Source of the DNA: Asterias rubens
Taxonomy: Eukaryota > Echinodermata > Asteroidea > Forcipulatida > Asteriidae
Direction of reading: 5' to 3'
Length of the DNA: 64,000 nt
Assembly (NCBI RefSeq): GCF_902459465.1
Contig: NC_047063.1
Coordinates: 806,001 to 870,000 of the forward strand
Part shown: in pieces, positions 11,825-47,100 of the stretch
Position numbering within the stretch: the stretch's first letter is position 1
How the letters are laid out: every line of letters begins with the position of its first letter
Notes under the pieces: model-generated
The model's database searches: none
Told to the model about the DNA's origin: nothing
What the model saw: the letters and a program-made list of their open reading frames with translations, nothing else
Made by a program: the position numbers and the translations under genes

Positions 11825-13523
11825 AATTTTCCTGATGTTTAATACTGGTTTTCCAGGTCAACTTCTGCCATTCAAATTCACACCTCAAGTTTGATCAATC
11901 AAGGTTCATTTAAGCTACTATTCAATCAGTTTTGTTTTGGTGAACTCATTATTTTGTTAAACACTACATGTTCGCTATTCAGTTGATTGTCCAATACCCA
12001 TAAACACTTGATGTAATTAAATGGTTGACAAGCCTCTTGCTGCTGGCTCTTATGAAGTTGAATGAAATGTTTGATATAATGAAGTTGAATGATCTTATAC
12101 TTGAATAGTGAATACTTAACTGTTGAAGTTAAATGACTGTTGAATGCTTAAAATGTGAATTTTCAATTATTTAGTATTTGAACGAGCTGTGTGTTAAATA
12201 ACCAAGGGTTCTTTGTTGACATTGGCCAGGAAAACATACATGAAAGTAAGAGATAAGCATTAAATGAGGTGAGACTTCCCTTAACCAGGTTCCTGTTTCG
12301 ATTTGCCTGAGACAAAAATATACAAATGTTTGTGCATAGACTTCTCAACGCAAACTTGTACAATAAATCTGAAATAATAGTACAAAAAATGAGGAATGAA
12401 AATAATAATGTCTGTCTGATCAGTTTTGAGGTTTATGTATTTTTCATGGTAATATTTTATTATTTTTATTCTTCCATTTTGTTAGCTGAAATACTTTTCA
12501 AAGTAATAGATTTTCCAGCACATTTTGGACAAAATACTTCACATTGGAGATAATGGTGTACTGTTTCTAACAGTGTAGAGTTTGTTGTGGTTTTTTTAGG
12601 CAGTAAATCATGATTGTTTATGGAAACTCCCAGTCAGAACCGTACCCGATCAGGCTAAAAGATATTTAAATAATGGAATTTTGTTTGCATAATTTTGACC
12701 CAGTTTGCCGTGATTTTTACACAGATTCTTGGACATGTCCACCCAGAAATTTGTCAATAAATTAATAGTGGTTTTTAAAAAAATTTTACCACTTTTAGTA
12801 AACAATGAAAATGTGATTTTTTTTTGGCAAGACTGTGACGGTTAATTTGTATGTTGAGGAAATATTTAACTTGTATACCATTTCAGTTTGTCTATTAATA
12901 TTTGTTTAAATGACAGTTCATAAATGTATGATAGTATAATATTCAGATAAATGTATATTATTAAAGACATTTAATTATCATCTTCAAGATGTTTATAAGT
13001 TGAAAGCTGTCATGCTACGTTGAAAATATGATATTAAGTATGAGGAAGTAAGACTTCAACACTCTTGTCCACAACATCACAAGTTGGAACATTACCCTCA
13101 CTGAAGTAAGTTGAAGCCATTCATTGGCTAAGAGTTTTACCCCAGGATGAATGCAGGTTCTATTCCATGAATGTTATACTTATAGGGTCAATTTTGAGGA
13201 AGAATATTAAATTTAAGCCAATAGTTTAAAACTTTTTCTATGTACAATTGTTTTTGCAGAGATTATTTTGTTTATTATTCTGAATATTTTAAAATTGTGT
13301 TATCAATTTAGCTTTTTTTTTTTTTACAATTAAGAATTGTAAGCAGTGCCATAAAATTGATCAACTTAGAAAACAATAAAATATACAGGAGAGAATAATG
13401 CAGCTAAATACGATTGGTTTGCCCATCTATGATCTATTATTATTTATTTTGCCAAGTTTTCAACTAAAAGGACTATGCAACAATACATGTGTTCTGTTTA
13501 AAATGAGGATATGGAGCAATAGC

Positions 13524-13792
13524 TTAAAGGAATTCACGTTGCCTTGGATCGGTCGAGTTGGTCTTTTAAAAGCGTTTGTGATCGTTTGTTATAAAATGCA
13601 TATGGTTAGAAAGATGTTTTAAAAGTAGAATACAATAATTCACACACATTTGCCTGGATATTGCGTGGTTTTCCTTTTACTTTGCGAACTAACACGGTAG
13701 GCCATTTATTGACTCCCATAAATGGCCGACTGTGTTTGTGGACGCTTTTCAAAGACCAACTCGACCGATCCAAGGCAACGTGTTCCTTTAAA
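13524..13792. mobile_element. MITE with long inverted ends, left copy
   Basis: The left end ttaaaggaattcacgttgcc and following ttggatcggtcgagttggtc are the inverse of the right end gaccaactcgaccgatccaa ... gttcctttaa. The interior contains ataaatggccgac. The right duplicate has the same element at 42,547-42,765 but lacks about 51 internal bases bounded by gcc. Confidence 0.75.
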
Positions 13793-13855
13793 GGAATATA
13801 AAACTTTCAACTATTGGAATCAGATGACAAGACGACCTCATTCTAAAATGGTCAG

Positions 13856-13987
13856 GGGTCGATTTCGCAAAGATAGTCCTCACTTAGGACTATAGGCCTT
13901 GTCCTAGGAGTTATTAAAAATTTAGGGCTGGTCCTAAGTTAGGACGAGCAACTCGGGATAAGACTAGTCTTAACTCTTTGTGAAACC
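13856..13987. mobile_element. MITE with GGTCGATTTC ends, left copy
   Basis: Palindromic element. ggggtcgatttcgcaaag pairs loosely with ctttgtgaaacc, and the interior repeats taggac / gtccta blocks (cacttaggact, aagttaggac). It is shared with 42,825-42,957. A more decayed relative may lie at about 56,550-56,695. Confidence 0.7.
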
Positions 13988-14128
13988 AAAGTGGACCAAA
14001 CCACTGTGGCTCCAAAGGCTATTGTTCTAATCTTAAAATAAATTTAAAACAAAATCTGAATTATTGCTTTATAACATTGGGCGGGGAGGATAGTGCTTAT
14101 TGTCAGGTGGCCAAAGCATTTCGGCTGT

Positions 14129-14813
14129 ATAAGTATAAAGATGGGTATAGAGCAATCCCACCAGTCAGCAGAAGAATCCTTAGTACAGACGGATTGTTAA
14201 TATCCCCAGCACCATACCCAGGATCGTCTTCATCTGTTGCATTGGGGTTTTCTTATAATCGCAATCCATTCCCAATAACGTATGTAGCTGGTTTCTCATA
14301 TGATGGATTCACATACTTCATCACTTATCAAACGGAGGATGTTGGTTCCAGTGTCTGTGTTTCTAAAATGAACAGAGTCTGTCAGACCAGTCCAACATTT
14401 GACTCTTACACAGAAATCACCCTACAATGTCAAGGATCAGATGGTAGTGTGTACAGTTTGGTACAAGCTGCTCATATTGGCCCAGCAGGTCAGTATCTTG
14501 CTGCATCATAAGGTTTGAATGCTGAGGACATGGTGTTGTATGCTGTGTTTGCTAAGAATGAAGGAGCTGATGGGACTAGTGATGTACCTATTGATCAGTC
14601 AGCATTGTGTGTGTATAAGATGAGTGATATATAAGATGCCTTCAAGGAAGCAGTCAGGGGATGTATTCAAAATGGAGATGTTCACTCAGTGCAGTACTTG
14701 GAAGGATCCATCTGTCCAGCATTACCAGTGAGTATGAGTATGGTCACCTTTAACCACCCCGTATACTTCAAGCTTTCAAGTTATGTGCACGTTTATGATA
14801 AGGGACATAATAT
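14129..14813 (+). pseudogene. Stranded plexin sema-exon fragment with in-frame stops
   Basis: Closely similar to the second half of the first coding exon of copy 2 (from about 17,518 to 18,097) plus about 85 bp of the following intron. Shared peptides include MNRVCQTSPTFDSYTEI and GSDGSVYSLVQAAHIGPAG. Compared with copy 2 it has TAA at 14,509-14,511 (copy 2 TTA) and TAA at 14,632-14,634 (copy 2 TTA). The donor after the exon (CCA|gtgagt at 14,727/14,728) is still recognisable. It lacks the signal peptide and the first 190 or so residues, and its left edge coincides with the end of the tandem duplication. It is almost surely non-coding. Confidence 0.9.
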
Positions 14814-16930
14814 AAATACCATCAGGATAATGTTTTCAATTTGAAATCAAAACGTTGGATGCAATATATCTTAAAGTATTGTTTTAACATTTCAACATTA
14901 TCGTCAGTCCATGCGAAAGAGGCATTTAAGAATAATAAGTTGAAGCAAAAATAATCAGTTCAAAATTAATCTTGAAATTATACATTTGCCTGTAAAGCAA
15001 CAACAAATGTACTGTTTTAAGTATCTTTAACAACCTTCTTCTTTTGGAAGAAGATCATGCAAGCACACAAGAAGTATAATACCGCCCTCCCGTGTATTCA
15101 TAAAGCATATTATCGCAAACAAAATTCATGTAAAAGTTTCTCTAACCTTCAAAACATTAGTGCATTTATGCATATTGCTCTGTTTGTAGGAGGAACTATT
15201 TGAAGCAAATTTCCATTTGTTTTTTTAGTGAAAAACATTTAGTATACTTTGAAATGTAGAGACAAGCATTTTTGTGACGAACTGGCATTGTCGCCCTTGC
15301 CCGTCACACATGCGTCCGTGAGACATGGACGCTACCTTTTGTACAGGCATTATGCCAATCGTTTACGTCACAACGACAGACTGAAACCACGCCGTTTTTA
15401 ATTTCAGTTTAAATGAACTGTCAAAAGAAAAACCTACATGTTGACGGATGATTCTTTCTTTTGAAAGCTAATTTATTTCCCTATACCCGAAATAAAAAAG
15501 CAATTTAACATTTAAATTAAATTTCGATTTTAAAAAATGGCCGAACTTCGAAACTTAAAATGCAAAAAAAATTGTTTTTGTCTATTTCCTTTTATCTGCT
15601 CGAACTCGTGAGGGCGGCGAGGTTGAGCGGCGACTCCTCTGCATTTAAACTCTGCATGGTGTAAATACAAAATGTGGTTTTCGAGGTGCGATGGGGGATG
15701 GTGAGAATGTTTCACAAGTTTTCTCGAAGAATATATGTAAGAACTCCATGTCCCATCTGACATTAAGCGTTAGAGTAAGTTTACATTTAAAAGAAAAAAA
15801 TAGTAAAAGGAAACAAAATGGCGCTCAACAGCGCACCTCAACTATCATTGTTGGGTTTACATTAAATTTTGTTTACTGCTAAACCACGACATAAAACCGT
15901 GGTTTATTTTATATAGGCCTACATGAAACTTCGCAATTTCCTACAAGGAAGTATTTGTTTAAAACATGGAAAGATTGAGGCAAAGTTGTGTCGATTGGAA
16001 GTATATCGATAAGGAACAAAGTTTACAGAACTGTTCCATTTTTAAGACAGGGGTGTTGTATATCAAAAAGTGGATACTAATTTTGCAGTGGTATATATAG
16101 TATTGAAAATGTATCAAAAGTTAAAACCATTTAAACGTTTCATGTTCTACGTTAACAATCAGTAATTGAGGAAGTACACAATATGATTTACCGTGTCCCA
16201 TAAGAGACACTTAATGCCCAATAAAGAACTTCCAGAAAAGTTCCAGTGTGCGGCGTGTTGTGCGTTTTTGATAATAATTGAATATTCAGTTTTGTATTTA
16301 TGCGCATAAACAGTATGAGTGGAAGCAGGTTACAACAACGAACTTGAAAAACCTTTTTCCGTCACACTCTGGTCCAACATTGGCCCTACAACCTGATCGC
16401 AGACGACAAACAAGTTGAAGGTGGAGGTTTTACAGGTAAGAATTATGTTTTGTTGCGTGAGCTGAGAGAGCTCACTATGACTCCAGAGATAATAAATTAG
16501 AAATCGATATAATTTTGGGGAAATGAGAGTGAATCTTGTGTGAAGGGCCATAGATCGGGCTTTAAAGTAATATGTAGGCCTACAAACCACACGTTGTATA
16601 ATTACAATAACTATGGGGAAATGGAATCAACTTTATCCCAAATAAGGCAAGAGGCTGTTTTAGTTTTAGTTTCTGGCGTTTGTTTGTGTATGTGTTTTTT
16701 TTTTGCAAAATTATAACTTGTATTACACGGTTGTGTGTTTTCCAGAAACTTGCGAGATATATCATGCGACAAAGCTGCTGGCTGGTGTTGCTGCGTCCAC
16801 CCATGTTTGCACACCCACTGTGATTGAGTCTTCAGTTGTTTAAGTTTGTATCTGTGACAAAAAGACACAAAGCGTACATTAGAGTCAGGTGCCCCTATTG
16901 AACCTCCCTGGTCCTGGAACATTGAAAACT
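14814..16930 (+). promoter_or_regulatory. Upstream region of plexin copy 2 (promoter position inferred)
   Basis: About 2.1 kb between the sema fragment and the copy 2 start codon, with no supported gene. A locally GC-richer patch with CpGs lies at about 15,290-15,400 and another at 15,600-15,660. A donor-like acag|gtaaga at 16,434 could end a 5' UTR exon, with an acceptor-like gtcag at 16,884-16,888 just before the coding start. No TATA box or defined promoter element could be assigned. Confidence 0.3.
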
Positions 16931-40839
<23,909 letters not shown>

Positions 40840-42546
40840 AATTGCCCCAAGGATTAAACCTGGTTTTCCAGGTCAACTTCTGCCATTTAAATTCACACCT
40901 CAAGTTGGATCAATCAAGGTTCATTTAAGCTACTATTTCATTCAGTTTCGTTTTGGTGAACTCATTATTTTGTTCTGCTCATTCAGATTCATTTCAGTCA
41001 TTGCAATTCATTTGTTGGCATTAAACACTACATGTTCCCTATTCAGTTGATTGTCCACCACCCATAAACACTTGATGTAATTAAATGGTTGACAAGCCTC
41101 TTGCTGCTGGCTCTTATGAAATTGAATGAAATAATTGATATAATGAAGTTGAATGATCTTATACTTGAATAGTGAATACTTAAGTGTTGAGGTTGAATGA
41201 CCGTTGAATGCTTAAAATGTGAATTTTTAAATGATTAGTATTTGAATGAGCTGTGTGTTAAATAACCAAGGGTTCTTTGTTGACATTGGCCAGGAAAACA
41301 TACAAGAAAGTAAGAGATAATCATTAAATGAGATGAGACTTGAATAATGTAATGTGTAAGAAATGTTGCTTCCCTTAGACAGGTTTCTGTTTTGATTTGC
41401 CTGAGACAAAAATATACAAATGTCTGTGCATAGACTTGAAATAATATTACAAAAAATGAGGAATGAAAATAATAATGTCTGTCTGATCAGTTTTGAGGTT
41501 TATGTATTTTTCATGGTAATATTTTATTATTTTTATTCTTCTATTTTATTAGCTGAAATGTTTTTCAAAGTAATAGGTTTTCCAGCACATTTTGGACAAA
41601 ATACTTCACATTAGTTTCTAACAGTGTAGAGTTTGTTGTGTTTTTTTTAGGCAGTAATTCATGAAGGTTTATGGAAACTCCCAATCAGAACCATACCCAA
41701 TCAGGCTTAAAGATATTTAAATAATGGACTTTTGTACTCAATTTTTACATAATTTTGACCCAGTTTGCGGTGATTTTTACACAGATTCTTGGACATGTTC
41801 ACCCAGAAATTTGTCAATAAATTAATAGTGGTTTTTAATTTTGTTACCACTTATAGTAAACAATGAAAATGTGATTTTTTTTGGCAAGACTGTGACGGTT
41901 AATTTGTATTTTTGAGGAAATTTTAACTTGTATACCATTTCAGTTTGTCTATTAATATTTGTTTAAATGACAGTTCATAAATGCATGATTGTATAATACT
42001 CAGATAAATGTATGTTATTAAAGACATTTAATTATCATCTTCAAGATGTTTATAAGTTGAAAGCTGTCATGCTACGTTGAAAATATGACATAAAGTATGA
42101 GGAAGTGAGACTTCGGGTGAAGTTTAAACACTCTTGTCCACAACATCACAAGCTGGAACATTGCCCTCACTGAAGTAAGTTGAAGCCATTCATTGGCTAA
42201 GAGTTTTACCCCAGGATGAATGCAGGTTCTATTCCATGAATGTTATACTTATAGGGTCAATTTTTAGGAAGAATATTTAATTTAAGCCAATAGTTAAAAC
42301 TTTTTCTTTGTACAATTGTTTATTATTCTAAATATTTTAAAATTGTGTTATCAATTTAGCTTATTTTTTTAACAATTAAGAATTGTAAGCAGTGCCATAA
42401 AGTTGATCAACTTTATAAACAATAAAATATACAGAAGAGAATAATGCAGCTATGATCTATTATTATTTATTTTGCCGAGTTTTCAACTAAAAGGACTATG
42501 CAACAATCCATGTGTTCAGTTTAAAATGAGGATATGGAGCAATAGC

Positions 42547-42765
42547 TTAAAGGAATTCATGTTGCCTTGGATCGTTCGAGTTGGTCTTTTAAAAGCATTT
42601 GTGACCGTTTGTTATAAAATGCATATGGTTAGAAAGATGTTTTAAAAGTAGAATACAATAATCCACACACATTTGCCATTTATTGACTCCCATAAATGGC
42701 CGACTGTGTTTGTGGACGCTTTTCAAAGACCAACTCGACCGATCCTAGGCAACGTGTTCCTTTAA
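42547..42765. mobile_element. MITE with long inverted ends, right copy
   Basis: Counterpart of 13,524-13,792. The sequence cacatttgccatttattg lacks about 51 bp that copy 1 has between cacatttgcc and atttattg, a deletion with gcc at both junctions. Confidence 0.75.
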
Positions 42766-42824
42766 AGGAATATAAAACTCTCAACTATTGGAATGACAAG
42801 ACGACCTCATTCTAAAATAGTCCG

Positions 42825-42957
42825 GGGTCGATTTCGCAAAGATAGTCCTCACTTAGGACTATAGGCCTTGTCCTAGGAGTTATTAAAAATTTAGGGCTGG
42901 TCCTAAGTTAGGACGAGCAACTCGGGATAAGACTAGTCTTAACTCTTTGTGAAACCA
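42825..42957. mobile_element. MITE with GGTCGATTTC ends, right copy
   Basis: Counterpart of 13,856-13,987 within the duplicated 3' flank, nearly identical. Confidence 0.7.
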
Positions 42958-43459
42958 AAGTGGACCAAACCACTGTGGCTCCAAAGGCTATTATTCTAAT
43001 CTTAAAATAAATTTAAAACAAAATCTGAATTATTGCTTTATAACATTGGGCGGGGAGGATAGTGCTTATTGTCAGGTGGCCAAAGCATTTCGGCTGTGAT
43101 TGTTGATTCCAACTGAGCCTGTTTGAGATTGCTGGTCAAGTTCTATTTTAGAGGAACTTGTCGTGGTTAATATTGCCTCCCTGTGCTTCGCCTTTCTATA
43201 AAATGATCCGACTTCCTCTCACTTTCACCAAACTTACAGCAGATTGGTTTGAGTAATGGTGTTTACTGAAAGACACAGGACTCTCTTTACCAAACCAACG
43301 AGTTTGAGGTCTTTTTCGAGAAAAACGAACCAAACAAACCAAACAAACTATAGGCTTGGGGTCTATGGCTCCATTCGACTGTTTGAAGCCTCATGAAGGA
43401 AATAGTACTTGCTCTACCTAATGGAAGCCACGGCAAATCCGAAAGCCAAAGCTATGTCA

Positions 43460-43852
43460 AAAGGGTCCGCATATAGTAATGTGCACTCAAAAGTAAATTA
43501 CTCAAAATAATTTTAGCATAAAAACACACTTGGTACAACAATGAAGAGCTAATGTTGATTGTGTATTGTGAGAAACAGCTCCCTCTGAAGTAATAATGTT
43601 TTATGAGAAAGAGGTAATTTCTTATTCAAATACTCCAGCCTTTTATTATGCATCTAAAAGCATACAAATTTGTACAACAAGGGTAGTTTTTTCTTTCATT
43701 ATTCTCTGGCAAGTACGATGACAAATCAAATTGAGTCAAAACTTTCGCAGATTTGTTTTTTTATGCATACATGTTGGAATACACCAAGTTGGAATACACC
43801 AAGTTAAAATACTGGTCTTTGACAATTACAAAAGGTATTCAGTGCCTTTAAT
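43460..43852. mobile_element. Degenerate member of the TTTAAAGGCA...GTGCCTTTAA MITE family
   Basis: Shares with 51,177-51,515 the ordered landmarks ttactcaaaataatt, cttggta, attgtgagaaa(c/t)ggctccctctgaagta, tttctttcattattctc and aatactggtctttgacaatta. The left end is eroded and the right end is agtgccttta. It contains a small internal tandem repeat (ttggaatacaccaag). Confidence 0.6.
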
Positions 43853-44182
43853 TGAAACTGCATGATCATGACATGGTTGGACCAAAAATAGACGAGAAAG
43901 GGGATTTCCCCCTGAGAGGGCAATTGTCACCTGGGAGGGTTGCGCTTGAATAAACAGGACAGCTCACTATCAACGTCTGGCTGTGGCCGGCGGTACATAG
44001 TACACCAGGAACATTAGAAGAGATTAGTGTAACAACAACATAGGGACTAGTGAATCTATGCTGCTGCAGTACATTCAGCAGGAAGACATCCAAACATTTT
44101 GTGGACCAACCGGATTAGGAAGATAACTTATTTGTTTGTTCTCTTTGTCTCTCACACGTCACATCCTCAGTGCATACTCGCA

Positions 44183-47100
44183 ATGAACTTTGGTACGCCA
44201 CCAGTTCCAGTAAGGAAGCCAAACACAGTCCGGAGTGTGAGCATGAGTAGTGGAATGTATCGACCTCGGACCGTACTTCCCCCGGCACCGTGGGTGAAGC
44301 AAAAGAAACAGAAACCACCGGCCCAGCCCCCAGCCTACGAGCCCAAACCCCCGGAGGATTTCCCCATGAAGTTGACTCTGAAGCTAGAGGATGAGGATAG
44401 AGACACCGATATCGCGAAGCTCTGCAGCGATGCCTTGACGGAGTTACCTCTACTGGTGCAAGTGAAGGAGGCACTTGAGGTGGAAGGGAGCCCAGTGAAA
44501 CTGGAGAAGGGTGAAATGTTGATGCTGCACTTCATTGGGGAGATACCTAGAGTACATGCTGTGGACTCATCGGATGGCAGTGAGATGTGGCTACCAGTCC
44601 AAGCTGAACAGGAGTACGAACGCCTCCCGTTAGGTAAAGTAAAAATGCAATTTATTTATTGAGACTGACGTCGCATAACCCTTACAAGTACAAATTCGTA
44701 GGAGTTCAGACTCCACAATTGTTGGCAATCAATGGGACCATTGTCCCCGTACCCTCCAATTCCTTCATGTTCTTCATGTTCTTCAGCCCTACAAGTGTTT
44801 TCAAAAACACATTTTAAAAACCAAATATGCCATAATAGTACAAAATTGTATTTTTCTTTCATTTGTTATTTATTGCAATTCTTCCTCATACAAAAAGGAA
44901 GTTACATGCTATAATATGCACAGTGGGAATATATGATGGTTTTTATGATGGTGCTATGACGTAATGTACAAGGGTCAGATGAGGCTCATGGTGTTGCTTT
45001 CGGAACTCTTTTAAAAATCAATTAAAAATGTTGCTTTCAGAACTCTTTTGAAAATCAATTAAAAAATGTAGAATCCTTAACAAGTTATAAACCCAACACT
45101 GAACAACTTAGCCAGGAGTAGTTTACTTTTCAGTTCTGTATAGTCAAGTGCTGTTTCCACATTAAAGAGCCAATTCAGAGGGGAAAAAACAAGGAACTTT
45201 ATGGTGAGCTTTAATTGCCACCACCACCCTGTGTTTGTTTCATTCTGTGTCATGACCCTTAGGTGAAGGAAAAAAGGAGAAAGGGAATAAAGGAAGAAGA
45301 AATCAATTGGAAAGATTACTGATTATATTACTTTTAAATTGGACAAGGGTACACCCAGATGTATTTTGTTAAATGCCTTTCTTTCAAACTGATTATAATT
45401 GTTTAAAGCGGTATCTAACACTCTTTTTAATACCATTGCATAAAATTTTCCCTCATTCAAAAATAAAAAATCTCGCTTATAAATATAAGTGTTTTAGTTC
45501 TCAAAGATTCCAACTTGATCAGTATTCAGCAGATTCACAATGTATCTACAGAGCTAACCATGTTCAACAACCAGTAGACTTGTGACAAGTCTACCGCACA
45601 ATTTTTTTATTATTTTAAAGTAAGCTACACACTTCCCACTTAAGTGGGGTCAGAAATCATTCCTAAAAACAGATGAACCATAAAACTGCAATCTATGCTT
45701 GGTAAATATATCATTTCAAAAACTGTTGAACTTTTCTATGCACTATGAACATAATGAAAAGAGTGGATAGTTTTCTCATGTCCACACTTTGTATTTAATG
45801 GCCCAAAAAATGAAATAAATAACCTGTAACTTTAGAGTTAGTTGATTACTCCATTCCAACCAGGACTCATAACAAACTCATGTGCTTACGCCTATCCAAT
45901 GCCCTTAGAAACATCGAGAAACACTGCCACAAATTTAAATATTGCATATGTTTACAAGTCTCCTCAGAAGATCAAATCAACTTAGACAGATTGTTGTGTT
46001 CCTCTAAAATGTCTTTATCGATAAAAAAAAATTAAGAACAGAGTAGTAATGAATGGGTAGGAGCCATCTAGTCAAAAATTTCCTTTTATGGAGAGCTGTG
46101 AGATCTAAGAAGAACATGAGAATAGTGTGATGAAAGATCAGTGTTAAACCAATAGACCCTCAAAGTGATTAGCTCTGTGATCTCTATAAGCCTGAAGATA
46201 CCTGTAAAGAGTAGATGATAAAGGAATGTCAGTTTTAGATGTTTGAGGAAATCCCCTAGGACAATCCCCTAGGACAAGCAGTCATAGTGACTGAAAACCC
46301 CATCCATATCAAAGACTGTGATACGGGATTGGAAGCCAGGGTTTCAAAGGTGAAAGACTTGAAAGGAAACTACACTAAGAACCAATGCACCAAAAGATTA
46401 TTATCTTTGTAATGTATCCTGCTAACAAACACAGTTCTCCAAGCCAACACCATATAAAACCTTGTAACACTTTGTTCCCTCAATGCCATTTCCCTCACAA
46501 ATTCCGGTTTTAAGCTTTCCAAACTCTGTTTTGTTTTAATTTTTAAATGTCTAGATCCGAGGCTAGATGATAAGTTAATCATGGGGGTGACTGCTTTAAT
46601 GCAATCCAAGCCGATGCCATCTGTTGTTCGTGCAGTGGAGGGCTATGGCTCAGATGACTGCTCAGAATGTGTGGATACGGAGGATATTATCCAGATCAGC
46701 CACGTGGAGGAGTCTGTCAGGCGGGATGGCAGCCAAAAAGTATGGAATTACTAAGAATTATTAAAATAAATGTGGTTTGCTTTAAAGCTGACAGCTGATT
46801 GACTACAACCATAGAGCATATACATAGCTCTATGACTACATCGCTTTTACCATTGCCTCTAGCTCCAATAACAAACAAATATGATAGCCAAGAACGCATT
46901 AGAAGACACTGCAAATAATAAAATTAAAATATAATATGAGCATGCCCCAAATCAATGAAAAACCGAAACAAACACCACAACAAACAAATAAACAAACACC
47001 CGACCAAACCAATACAAGCCAACGCAGTACTAAGCCCGATTTAATAAAATGTTCATCAATGGTTCCTTTGTGCGTTTCAAAAACTAGAGGAAGTCAATAA

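Larger units (their letters stand above)
1..14128. repeat. Tandem duplication unit, left copy
   Basis: Exons, introns and 3' flank match 28,738-43,097 in order and orientation, with small indels and a few larger copy-specific insertions. The match already begins at base 1, so the unit extends upstream. It stops at 14,128, where the shared sequence gcatttcggctgt gives way to a sema-exon fragment here and to unique sequence at 43,098. The high intron identity suggests a recent duplication or later gene conversion. Confidence 0.95.
11825..14128. other. 3' UTR and flank of plexin copy 1
   Basis: AT-rich sequence after the stop codon with several AATAAA signals, for example 12,756-12,761. I cannot tell which one is used. 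It holds two inverted-repeat elements (13,524-13,792 and 13,856-13,987) and no supported gene. Confidence 0.6.
40840..44182. other. 3' flank of plexin copy 2 and spacer to the CABIT-SAM gene
   Basis: The duplicated flank runs to 43,097 with AATAAA signals (for example 41,816-41,821) and two MITEs. Unique sequence follows. It contains a degenerate MITE (43,460-43,852) and the putative 5' end of the next gene. I see no other coding sequence. Confidence 0.6.

Noticed and set aside
14077-14511. A short working gene of 144 residues
   Set aside because: Its frame is a fragment of a sema exon cut by stops, without start context, signal peptide or partner exons.
16889-16930. Extension of plexin copy 2 to a GTG 42 bases upstream
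   Set aside because: A eukaryotic start is expected at ATG. The ATG at 16,931 is the first in frame after a stop and opens a proper signal peptide.
44099-44182. N-terminal extension of the CABIT-SAM protein from a TTG
   Set aside because: There is no ATG in that stretch. The ATG at 44,183 is the first. A splice acceptor at 44,170 makes the upstream bases more likely intron or UTR.
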